Positions 14,414-21,861 of a DNA stretch of 50,642 nt are shown piece by piece (the first letter of the stretch is position 1; the number at the start of each line of letters is the position of its first letter). Location: contig NZ_PYBV01000034.1 in the NCBI RefSeq assembly GCF_003205615.1, positions 1 through 50,642 of the forward strand. Direction: 5' to 3'. The notes below the pieces were generated by a model. That model was given only the letters and a program-made list of their open reading frames with translations. It was not told the DNA's origin and made no database searches. The position numbers were made by a program, and so were the translations under genes. Source of the DNA: Micromonospora arborensis (lineage in GTDB: Bacteria > Actinomycetota > Actinomycetes > Mycobacteriales > Micromonosporaceae).

Positions 14414-17194
14414 TCAATCGAGCTGCCGCTCGATCGGCAGTCGGGCGCGGGTGAACAGGCCCGCCCCGAGCATCGACACCACCGGCACCAGCACCAGGAC
14501 CCCGAGCGCGGGCCACGGCACCAGAAACGGGTACGGATCGGGTACCGGCCAGCTGGTCGCGTACTGCCGGTTGACCGAGAACAACACGATCGCGGCGGTG
14601 CCCAGCCCGGCCACGATGCCGAGCACCGAACCCAGTCCGGCGATGACCCCGGCCTGGCAGATCGCCAGCATTCGGCGTACCGCCGGTGCCGCGCCGACGG
14701 CCGCGAGAGTGGTCAGCTCGGCGCGTCCCTCGGCGGCAGCGAGCGCGGTGGCGATCCCGGCCGCACCCAGCGTGATCACCCCGGCGGCCGCCGCGAGCAG
14801 CAGGAGCAGTGGCGAGATGTCGCGGGGGCCACCGCCGTACTCCACGCTCAACGAGACCGTGCCGACGTTCCGCAACGCGGCGACGAACCGCTCCTGTCGA
14901 TGCCGGTCCGGCGGTGTCGAGGTGCCGATCACCCAGCCGGAAGGTGACCAGGTCAGGCCGAGTTGCCGGGCTGCCGCCGGGGAGAGCAACAGTTGCGCCT
15001 GGCCGATCGGTTCCGGCAGCGCGTACCCGGGAAGGTCGGCGGCAGCGGTTGGCCGGTCCGTCCCGGGATCCACCTGGTTCACCCGTACGGTCACCAGGCC
15101 GTCGTGCAGGTAGCGCGGGTCGGTCACCACCACGCCCCCGGCGCGCAGCACCGCCGTGGCGGCGGCGGTGGCGGCCGGGTCCGCGCCGGTGAGCAGTGGC
15201 AGCGCGCCCCCGTCGTCCACCCCGGTCTGCACGTAGCCGCCGTAGTAGTCCGTCGCATGGGCCCGGCAGCGCGGGTCGGCCCGAGCCTGCCGCCGGTGCG
15301 CCGCGGAGAGGTTGTCCCCGGGCTGCCAGGGGCAGGTCTGCTCCGGCGGCAGCGCCGGCGCGACGTCGCAGTAGCCCATGCCGGGCGGCGCGCACCTGAC
15401 CGCGTGCAGTGGGGCGATCGCGTCCGTACCCAACTGGTCCCGGGCTGCGGTGGCGACCTGGGCCAGCGTGGGCTGCCGGGCCGGATCGTGAAGGTGGACC
15501 AGCACATGACCCGCCGGCAGCATCGGCCGGTAGGCGCGCGAGTCGCGGGCGTCGTCGCTGGCCAGGAACCCGCCGAGCGCCACGCTGCTGGCGACGGCGG
15601 CCATCACGGCGCAGATGGCGGGCGCGGCGGACGCCCGGTTGCGGCTGGCGTCGCGCAACGCGATGCGCGGCGCCAACGGCAACACGCGACCGAGCCGGGC
15701 AAGTGCGCCGATCAGCGTGGGTGTGCAGCACACCAGGCCCAACTCGCCGAGGATCAGGCCGGTGAGGATCACCGCCGAGGAGGTGCGGGCGGCCCCGAAC
15801 GCCGCCAGCCCCGCCCCACCGGCCACCAGCGACAGCCCGAAGGCCAACCACCGGATCCGGGACACCGGTGGGGTGCGTCGCCCGGCGAGCCCGGCGCTGA
15901 CGTCCTGCCGTGCGGCGGTCCACGCCGGTGCCAGCGCGGCGAGCACCCCGGCCAGCACCGCGACCCCGCCGAGCAGCACCAGCGCGGCCGGCCAGCAGCG
16001 GTACCCACCGAAGCGGGCGCCGTAGACGTACTGCTCCACCAGCGGACGACCGACGAACGCCGCGCCGCCGCCGACCAGCAGGCCGGCGGCGGCGCCCAGC
16101 ACACCCAGCACCACACCGTCCGCCAGCACGACCCGACGAAGCTGGGCGGCGTCCCCACCGGCCACCGCGACGAGCGCCAGATCCCGGCGTCGACGACGGA
16201 CGCCGACCGCGAAGGCCGGCCCGACCAGCAGTACCACCTCCAGCAGCCCGAGGCCGGCGATCAGCACGCCGGTGCTCAGATCGTTGCCGCTCGGGTCGAT
16301 GGAGCCGAGCCACGTCCTCGTCCGCTCCGACGTCGAGTCGGCCGGAGGGCGCGCGGCCACCACCACCCCCCGGTCGTTGAGTCGGGACACCAGTGCGGCA
16401 TCGACGGTGCCGGGCACGTCCGCCAGCCAACTGCTCTCCGTCCCGGGACCGGTCGAGGGCGCGGCCCCCGGGTGCAGCGCCACCACCGTGCCGAGATAGT
16501 CGGGGAACTCGACCACCCCGACCACGGTGTACGCCCGGCTCCCGTCCGCGAGGGCCACGGCGTGACCGAGGCGCAGGTCCAGGCGGCGTAGCGCCGCGGG
16601 GCTCACCGCGACCTCGCCGGGTTGCTGGGGCGCCCGACCGGCCCGGAACCGCACGAGCCCGCGGGCCAACGGGTCGCTGAGGTCCAGCACCCGCCCTTCG
16701 ACGTCCTCGTCGCGGTGTGGACCCCGCAGGGTCAGCGGGAGGTCGGTGCGAACCTCGGTGACCCGGCTGCCCGGTCCGAGCAGCGCGGTCACCTGAGCGG
16801 CGGTGGCCGGAGCAGTGGGTTGCCGCTCGCCCTCTCGCGTGTACCAACCCTCGCCCCACTCGTCCTGCCCCACCGGGGTGTCGGCGATCCAGCGCAGTTC
16901 GGCGTCGGCCACCCCGAGGCGGCGGTCCAGGCGTTCCTGCGGGGTCAGCTCGGCCATGTCGTAGCTGACCGCCAGGAACGCCAGCGCGGCCACCGGCAGG
17001 GCGATCATCGCGAGCACCAGGGCGGTTCGTCGCATGGCCCGGCGGGACTCCCGCCGAGCGATTCGTAACGCCGCCCGCCAGGAGCCGGCCAGCTCGGCGA
17101 TCCGCCGCCGGCCGCGGTGGGCGGGTGCCACGATCGGCCGTGCCACACCGGTGTCGACCCGGCCAGGGTCCCGCATCGTACGGCGGGTGGTCAC
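14414..17194 (-). CDS. FtsX/MacB-type ABC transporter permease
   Basis: The 926-residue membrane protein has an N-terminal membrane segment (about 57-78), a large extracytoplasmic domain, a central group of FtsX-like segments, a second extracytoplasmic region (CAPPGMGYCD and Cys-containing loops) and three to four C-terminal segments. This duplicated plan is typical of the large single-gene FtsX permeases of actinobacteria. GTG 17194 overlaps the ATPase stop as GTGA, implying coupling. It is the membrane partner of the ATPase at 17191-17925 and is under control of the PadR regulator. The exported substrate is unknown; lipids, peptides or antibiotics are possible. Confidence 0.85.
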   Translation of the reverse strand: MTTRRTMRDPGRVDTGVARPIVAPAHRGRRRIAELAGSWRAALRIARRESRRAMRRTALVLAMIALPVAALAFLAVSYDMAELTPQERLDRRLGVADAELRWIADTPVGQDEWGEGWYTREGERQPTAPATAAQVTALLGPGSRVTEVRTDLPLTLRGPHRDEDVEGRVLDLSDPLARGLVRFRAGRAPQQPGEVAVSPAALRRLDLRLGHAVALADGSRAYTVVGVVEFPDYLGTVVALHPGAAPSTGPGTESSWLADVPGTVDAALVSRLNDRGVVVAARPPADSTSERTRTWLGSIDPSGNDLSTGVLIAGLGLLEVVLLVGPAFAVGVRRRRRDLALVAVAGGDAAQLRRVVLADGVVLGVLGAAAGLLVGGGAAFVGRPLVEQYVYGARFGGYRCWPAALVLLGGVAVLAGVLAALAPAWTAARQDVSAGLAGRRTPPVSRIRWLAFGLSLVAGGAGLAAFGAARTSSAVILTGLILGELGLVCCTPTLIGALARLGRVLPLAPRIALRDASRNRASAAPAICAVMAAVASSVALGGFLASDDARDSRAYRPMLPAGHVLVHLHDPARQPTLAQVATAARDQLGTDAIAPLHAVRCAPPGMGYCDVAPALPPEQTCPWQPGDNLSAAHRRQARADPRCRAHATDYYGGYVQTGVDDGGALPLLTGADPAATAAATAVLRAGGVVVTDPRYLHDGLVTVRVNQVDPGTDRPTAAADLPGYALPEPIGQAQLLLSPAAARQLGLTWSPSGWVIGTSTPPDRHRQERFVAALRNVGTVSLSVEYGGGPRDISPLLLLLAAAAGVITLGAAGIATALAAAEGRAELTTLAAVGAAPAVRRMLAICQAGVIAGLGSVLGIVAGLGTAAIVLFSVNRQYATSWPVPDPYPFLVPWPALGVLVLVPVVSMLGAGLFTRARLPIERQLD

Positions 17195-17925
17195 CGCTCG
17201 CTGCCGGACAGCAGCTGCTCGACGCTCCCCAGGGGCGCCGTCGTGTCGACCAGCACGCCGTCGCGGAGGAACACCACCCGATCGGCCCAGCCGGCATGTC
17301 GCGCCTCGTGCGTCACCAGCACCCCGGCGGCACCCGCGTCGATCCGGCGGCGCAGGAGGTGCAGCACCGCCTCACCGGTCTGCGAGTCCAGAGCCCCGGT
17401 GGGTTCGTCGGCGAGCACCAGCCGGCGCTCGCCCACCAGCGCGCGGGCGATGGCCACCCGCTGCTGCTGCCCGCCGGAGAGCTGGTCGGGAAAGCGGTCA
17501 CCCAGTGCGGGCAGGCCCACCTCGGTGAGCGCCGCCATGGCCAGCGCGCGGGCCCGGCGTCCGCTGGCGCCGTCGAGCTCCAGTGGGAGCGCCACGTTCT
17601 CCACTGCGCTGAGGCTGCCCAGCAGGTTGAGTTGCTGGAAGATGTAGCCGATCCGGCGGCGGCGCAGCTGGGCCAGCCCGCGCCGGTCCAGTTCCCCCAG
17701 CGGTTGCCCCTCGACCCGGACCTCGCCGCTGGTCGGGCGGTCCAGCCCTCCGGCGAGGGCCAGTAACGTCGACTTGCCGGAGCCGGACGGGCCCATCACG
17801 GCGACCAGCTCGCCGGGCCGAACCACCAGGCTGACGCCGCGCAACGCCTGCACCGCCGCCGGTCCGGCCCCGTGGGTGCGGTGGACGGCGCGTAGTTCCA
17901 GCACCGCGTCGTCCGATCCGCTCAC
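17191..17925 (-). CDS. ABC transporter ATP-binding protein (LolD/MacB type)
   Basis: The 244-residue ATPase has Walker A GPSGSGKST, Q-loop FQQ, signature LSGGQQQR, Walker B LVLADEPTGALD and H-loop VTHE, the pattern of the MacB/LolD subfamily. The start is placed at GTG 17925 because GAGGAGG lies 7 nt upstream; it overlaps the PadR stop as GTGA. ATG 17949 would give an 8-residue extension without an SD. It powers the FtsX-like permease encoded immediately downstream. Confidence 0.9.
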   Translation of the reverse strand: MSGSDDAVLELRAVHRTHGAGPAAVQALRGVSLVVRPGELVAVMGPSGSGKSTLLALAGGLDRPTSGEVRVEGQPLGELDRRGLAQLRRRRIGYIFQQLNLLGSLSAVENVALPLELDGASGRRARALAMAALTEVGLPALGDRFPDQLSGGQQQRVAIARALVGERRLVLADEPTGALDSQTGEAVLHLLRRRIDAGAAGVLVTHEARHAGWADRVVFLRDGVLVDTTAPLGSVEQLLSGSER

Positions 17926-18524
17926 CGTCGTGCCTCCTCGCCGGCCCATCGCGCCGCATGACTCGCGTCGGCGTCCGCCGGGAGGGGAGGGGGAGGCGCC
18001 GGGTCACTGGGCTGGTGCCGGACCAGGCTGGTCTCGCAGTGGTCCAACCAGCGCACCTCAGCCTCGGCCTGGAACACCATCGAGTCCAGCACCAGGCGCC
18101 AGGGGAGGTCCTGCGGTCGGTCGCTGCCGTACTTCAACCGGGTCAGCTCCTGCAGAGCCCGGATCGTCGCGCTGCGCTGGGCCTGCACCACCGAGCGGAC
18201 GTCCACTCCGGGGGTGGTCAGCGCCAGCGCCAGCTTGATCGCCAGTTCGTCGCGGGGCCGGTCGGTACGGCTGACCGGGGTGGTGAACCAGAGCGTCAGG
18301 TCGGCCCGGCCGGCGTCGGTGATCTCGTACGGGCGCTGCCCGGCCTCGCTCTCCGGCAGCGGGCGCACCAGACCGTCCCGTTCCAACCGGGACAGCGTGG
18401 TGTAGACCTGCCCGATGTTCAGCGGCCAGGTCGAGCCGGTCGACTCCTCGAACGCGGCCCGTAGCTGGTAGCCGTACATCTGGCCGCGTTCGAGCAGGGC
18501 GAGCAACCCGTGACGGATGGACAT
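17922..18524 (-). CDS. PadR-family transcriptional regulator
   Basis: The 200-residue protein has a PadR winged helix (HGLLALLERGQMYGYQL, QVYTTLSRLERDGLV, YEITDAGRADL) and a C-terminal helical Vir-type dimerisation domain around 95-165. It is the first gene of a three-gene operon with an ABC exporter, so it probably represses the exporter and itself until a ligand binds. No Shine-Dalgarno precedes the ATG; a CATACT -10-like hexamer 8 nt upstream overlaps an operator-like repeat. Confidence 0.9.
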   Translation of the reverse strand: MSIRHGLLALLERGQMYGYQLRAAFEESTGSTWPLNIGQVYTTLSRLERDGLVRPLPESEAGQRPYEITDAGRADLTLWFTTPVSRTDRPRDELAIKLALALTTPGVDVRSVVQAQRSATIRALQELTRLKYGSDRPQDLPWRLVLDSMVFQAEAEVRWLDHCETSLVRHQPSDPAPPPPLPADADASHAARWAGEEARR

Positions 18525-18532
18525 GGCAACGG

Positions 18533-18556
18533 AGTATGCATACCTGGTATGCGTAT
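18533..18556 (-). promoter_or_regulatory. PadR autoregulatory operator overlapping the -10 element
   Basis: GTATGCATAC (18534-18543, a perfect palindrome) and GTATGCGTAT (18547-18556) form a 13-bp-period pair directly upstream of the padR-like gene. On the minus strand CATACT (18533-18538) sits 8 nt before the ATG. Repressor binding would cover the promoter. AT content is well above the surroundings. Confidence 0.6.
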
Positions 18557-18576
18557 CGCAACCGGAGCGGGCCGGT

Positions 18577-19014
18577 TCAGGTCGGTCGACCGGGAAACGG
18601 GACAGTCAGCGGGGTCAGCCCGGCCGTCTTGCGCCACCGGGTGGCCCGTACCGCGTACTCGACCAGGGCGGCCAGGGCCTGGTCCCGGTCGGCGCCGGTG
18701 GTGGACGCCAGAGCCGCCCGCCAGTGCGCGGCCGTGCGCTCCTCCACCTCCGCGGCGAGCCGTAGTGCGCTGGCCCGGTCGGTGACCGGGAACGGCAGCG
18801 CGTACCCGGCGCGGTCCGGCGGCACGACGCCACCGGCCGTACTCAACTGCACCACCAGCGTGTCGCGCCGGTTGCGATGGGCGGCCTCCGCCTGGCGTGC
18901 GGCGTCCCGCGGCGCCCCGGTGAGCCGGACACCGATCCGCCCGTAGGCGTAGATGGCCGCGTACTCGGCGGACAGGGCGGCGGACAGCGCCTCCCCGGCG
19001 GACGGCTGCCTCAC
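18577..19014 (-). CDS. Ferritin-like DUF4439 protein
   Basis: The 145-residue all-helical protein carries the ferritin-like patterns EYAAIYAYGRIG, EAAHRNRRD and EERTAAHWRAAL, matching DUF4439 as I know it. No signal peptide is present. GTG 19014 is preceded by GGAGG at 7 nt and overlaps the stop of the upstream lipoprotein gene (GTGA). The function is unknown; a di-metal or helical scaffold role is possible. The tight coupling to the Tat-lipoprotein suggests a shared task. Confidence 0.75.
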   Translation of the reverse strand: MRQPSAGEALSAALSAEYAAIYAYGRIGVRLTGAPRDAARQAEAAHRNRRDTLVVQLSTAGGVVPPDRAGYALPFPVTDRASALRLAAEVEERTAAHWRAALASTTGADRDQALAALVEYAVRATRWRKTAGLTPLTVPFPGRPT

Positions 19015-19535
19015 TTCAGTGCCTCCTGGTGGGTGGCTCGGGCCGCGGTGATCGACCCGAGCAGTGCGGCCCGTTCCGCGGGCGCCGCCGCGCAGGCGGC
19101 GGTGGCGGACTGCTGGGCGGTCTTCTCGAGCCGGCGCAGGGCGGCGAGCGCGCCGGCCGGGTCGTTGGCCGGGTCGGTGGGGGCGGCGGCGACCGTCGAC
19201 GGTAGGGCGACACCGATCACCCGGGCCAACTCGGTGGCGTGCGCGGTGTGCGCCTCGGCGATCGGGCCGAGCCGGTCGGCCAGGTCCGGATGCGCGGTCG
19301 CGCTCGCCTTGTACGCGGCGGCCAGCCCGAGCGCCTCGTCGACCATCGGCCGTAGCGGGTCCGGTGGTGGCGCTGGTTGGTCGTCACGGTCGAAAAGATC
19401 ACAGCCGGTCAGCGGCGCTGCGGCACCGCCGAGTGCCAGTAGCGCCCCGGCGCGCAGGAGCTTTCGCCGGGAATGTCCGGATGCTTGGTCGCGCTGTGTC
19501 GTTCTGCCGGTCCCCACCGGGCAAGTCAACACCAT
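19011..19535 (-). CDS. Tat-exported lipoprotein, helical, uncharacterised
   Basis: The 174-residue product has SRRKLL (twin Arg at about 23-24), a hydrophobic stretch and lipobox LTGC (Cys45). It therefore looks like a Tat-dependent lipoprotein. The mature part is helical, with AEAHTAHATELARVIG and ARATHQEAL, which resembles one half of a ferritin-like bundle. The start is uncertain (ATG 19535 or GTG 19517, no clear SD). It is divergent from rimP and coupled to the DUF4439 gene. Confidence 0.7.
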   Translation of the reverse strand: MVLTCPVGTGRTTQRDQASGHSRRKLLRAGALLALGGAAAPLTGCDLFDRDDQPAPPPDPLRPMVDEALGLAAAYKASATAHPDLADRLGPIAEAHTAHATELARVIGVALPSTVAAAPTDPANDPAGALAALRRLEKTAQQSATAACAAAPAERAALLGSITAARATHQEALK

Positions 19536-19689
19536 CCGCGCCGGCGTGGGGGCCACCGACGTCGGTGCGCCGCCCGGTCCGCCGCCGGGCAGGCGCGTTA
19601 CGCTCTGCGCAGCCACCGGCGCGTCCGCTCCGGTGGCGTGCCGGCATGGCGGGACGACCGAACGCCGTCGACCAGGGAGAGGTGCGGAG

Positions 19690-20379
19690 ATGACGCAGCG
19701 TGGCCGTGCCACCAGGTCGACAGGTAGACCCCGTGATGGCGCGGGCCCCCGCGGCGGTGACCTCGCCGCGCGGCGAGCCCGGCTGCGGACCGTGATCGAG
19801 CCGGTGGTCAACGACGCCGGCTACGACCTGGAGGACCTGACGGTTTCCCGGGCCGGCCGACGACACGTGGTGCGGGTGCTGGTGGACGCCGACGGCGGGA
19901 TCGACCTGGACGCCGTCGCGGACGTCTCCCGCGCGGTGTCGACCGCGCTGGACGCTGCGGAGGAGACCGGTGGCGACATCGTCGCCGGGGAGTATCAGCT
20001 CGAGGTCAGCTCACCGGGCGTCGACCGGCCACTCACCCTGCCCCGCCACTGGCGGCGCAACGTGAGCCGGCTGGTCAAGGTCACTGTCCGGGGCGCTGCC
20101 GCGTTGCCCGGCCAGCGTGGCGAGCAGCCCGCCGGTGACCGCCAGCTGACCGGCCGGGTGGTCGCGGCCGACGACGAGGGCGTGCAGCTGGAGACCGAGA
20201 GCGGCCGGGCTTCCCTGGCGTACGCCCAGCTCGGCCCGGGCCGCGTGCAGGTCGAGTTCACCCGGCTCGCCGAACTCGGCGAGCCGGACGAAGAGTTCGA
20301 CGACGCGGACGATTCAGACGAGATCGACGATTCAGACGACATCGACGACGAAGATGATGTGGAGGACGAGGAGAGGTGA
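19690..20379 (+). CDS. rimP: Ribosome maturation factor RimP
   Basis: The 229-residue protein is needed for 30S subunit maturation. The RimP N domain (VIEPVVNDAGYDLEDLTVSR, VRVLVDADGGIDLD, YQLEVSSPGVDRPL) is followed by the SH3-like C domain. The last ~28 residues are an Asp/Glu-rich tail (EFDDADDSDEIDD and onward) encoded by imperfect repeats. The N-terminal 30 residues are basic and variable. ATG 19690 has GGGAGAGG upstream. The stop overlaps the nusA GTG (GTGA). Confidence 0.93.
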   Translation: MTQRGRATRSTGRPRDGAGPRGGDLAARRARLRTVIEPVVNDAGYDLEDLTVSRAGRRHVVRVLVDADGGIDLDAVADVSRAVSTALDAAEETGGDIVAGEYQLEVSSPGVDRPLTLPRHWRRNVSRLVKVTVRGAAALPGQRGEQPAGDRQLTGRVVAADDEGVQLETESGRASLAYAQLGPGRVQVEFTRLAELGEPDEEFDDADDSDEIDDSDDIDDEDDVEDEER

Positions 20380-21419
20380 ACATCGACCTCGCGGCGCTGC
20401 GCGCACTCGAGCGCGAGCGGGAGATCCCGTTCGACACGATTCTCGCGGCGATCGAAACCGCGCTGCTGACCGCCTACCGGCACACCGACGGCGCCGAACC
20501 GCACGCCCGGGTGGAGATCGACCGCAAGTCGGGCGCCGCCCTGGTGTACGCGCAGGAGATGGACTCCGACGGCAGCCTGGTGCGGGAGTGGGACGACACC
20601 CCGCACGACTTCGGTCGGATCGCCGCCATGACCGCCAAGCAGGTGATCCTCCAGCGCCTGCGGGAGGCCACCGACGAGGTGCACTTCGGTGAGTACGTGG
20701 GTCGCGAGGGCGACCTGGTCACCGGCGTGGTGCAGGCGCACGAGACGCGTACCGAGAAGGGCATCGTCAGCGTCGACCTCGGCAAGCTGGAGGGCGTGCT
20801 GCCGCAGTCCGAGCAGGTGCCCGGCGAGCGGTACGCGCACGGCGAGCGGGTCCGCTGCGTCGTGGTGCACGTCGCCAAGGGCATGCGCGGGCCGCAGATC
20901 ACCCTGTCCCGGTCGCACCCGGCGCTGGTCAAGAAGCTGTTCGCGCTGGAGGTGCCGGAGATCGCCGACGGCACGGTGGAGATCGGCGCGATCGCCCGTG
21001 AGGCAGGTCACCGCACGAAGATCGCCGTCCGCTCCACCACCCCCGGAGTGAACGCCAAGGGCGCCTGCATCGGCCCGATGGGCCAGCGGGTGCGCGCCGT
21101 GATGAGTGAGCTGCACGGTGAGAAGATCGACATCATCGACTGGTCGGACGACCCGGCCACCTTCGTCGGCAACGCGTTGTCGCCGGCCAAGGCGTTGCGG
21201 GTCGAGGTGGTCGACCTGGCCGGTCGAGCCGCCCGGGTGACCGTTCCGGACTTCCAGCTTTCGCTCGCGATCGGCCGGGAGGGGCAGAATGCCCGACTGG
21301 CGGCGCGATTGACCGGTTGGCGGATCGACATTCGGTCCGACGCGGAGCAAACCGCCCCGGCCGCGCGGGAGGCAGCTGATCACGTGCGGGAGCCGGGCGG
21401 CGCGATCTCGGGCAGCTAG
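20376..21419 (+). CDS. nusA: Transcription termination/antitermination factor NusA
   Basis: The 347-residue protein binds RNA polymerase and nascent RNA. It has the NusA N-terminal domain, an S1 domain (about 110-180; GDLVTGVVQ, YAHGERVRCVV), and two KH domains (VNAKGACIGPMGQRV and SLAIGREGQNARLAARLTGW). The acidic repeats found in proteobacterial NusA are absent, as is normal in actinobacteria. GTG 20376 overlaps the rimP stop, so it is translationally coupled. Confidence 0.95.
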   Translation: MNIDLAALRALEREREIPFDTILAAIETALLTAYRHTDGAEPHARVEIDRKSGAALVYAQEMDSDGSLVREWDDTPHDFGRIAAMTAKQVILQRLREATDEVHFGEYVGREGDLVTGVVQAHETRTEKGIVSVDLGKLEGVLPQSEQVPGERYAHGERVRCVVVHVAKGMRGPQITLSRSHPALVKKLFALEVPEIADGTVEIGAIAREAGHRTKIAVRSTTPGVNAKGACIGPMGQRVRAVMSELHGEKIDIIDWSDDPATFVGNALSPAKALRVEVVDLAGRAARVTVPDFQLSLAIGREGQNARLAARLTGWRIDIRSDAEQTAPAAREAADHVREPGGAISGS

Positions 21420-21435
21420 GGGTAGACTTCCTCCA

Positions 21436-21768
21436 GTGGTACGACGCGCAATGCCGGAACGCACCTGTGTGGGTTGCCGGCAACGTGCGCCGGCCAGCGA
21501 ATTGCTGCGGATCATCGCGGTCCGGGACGAGGCTGGTCTCAGTCTCCGGCCTGATCCGCGCCGCAGGCTGCCGGGTCGGGGAGCGAACATGCACCCGGAT
21601 CCGGCCTGCTTCGCGCTGGCGGTGCGTCGCCGCGCCTTCGGGCGCGCGCTGCGCATCACCGAGGTCCTCGACCACGGTTTGCTGGCAGAGCACGTCGATG
21701 CGCCAACCACTACGTCCGGTCAGCCCGACCGGGCGAGGGTCGCTAGCAGGGTAGGACGACCGACATGA
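21436..21768 (+). CDS. YlxR/RnpM family RNA-binding protein
   Basis: The 110-residue protein shows the YlxR (DUF448) signature: PERTCVGCRQRAPASELLR, then LPGRGANMHPDPACFALAVRR. The B. subtilis homologue modulates RNase P. It sits in its conserved place between nusA and infB. The start may be GTG 21436 or ATG 21451; neither has a strong SD, and conserved sequence begins at PERTC. The C-terminal ~25 residues are low in conservation. Confidence 0.88.
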   Translation: MVRRAMPERTCVGCRQRAPASELLRIIAVRDEAGLSLRPDPRRRLPGRGANMHPDPACFALAVRRRAFGRALRITEVLDHGLLAEHVDAPTTTSGQPDRARVASRVGRPT

Positions 21769-21814
21769 GCACACGATGAAGTCCCTGAAATGACCAGGCT
21801 TCAAGTGCACGAGT

Positions 21815-21846
21815 GAGGTCGCTGCGGGTGCTGCCCGCACGACCTC
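21815..21846 (+). promoter_or_regulatory. Leader hairpin directly upstream of infB
   Basis: GAGGTCG (21815-21821) and TGCGGG pair with CCCGCA and CGACCTC (21840-21846), giving a 13-bp stem with one bulged C and a 5-nt loop. It ends 5 nt before the GAGGAG ribosome binding site of infB. It could attenuate or modulate translation; it has no U-tract. Confidence 0.5.
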
Positions 21847-21861
21847 GGAGTGAGGAGTGCA

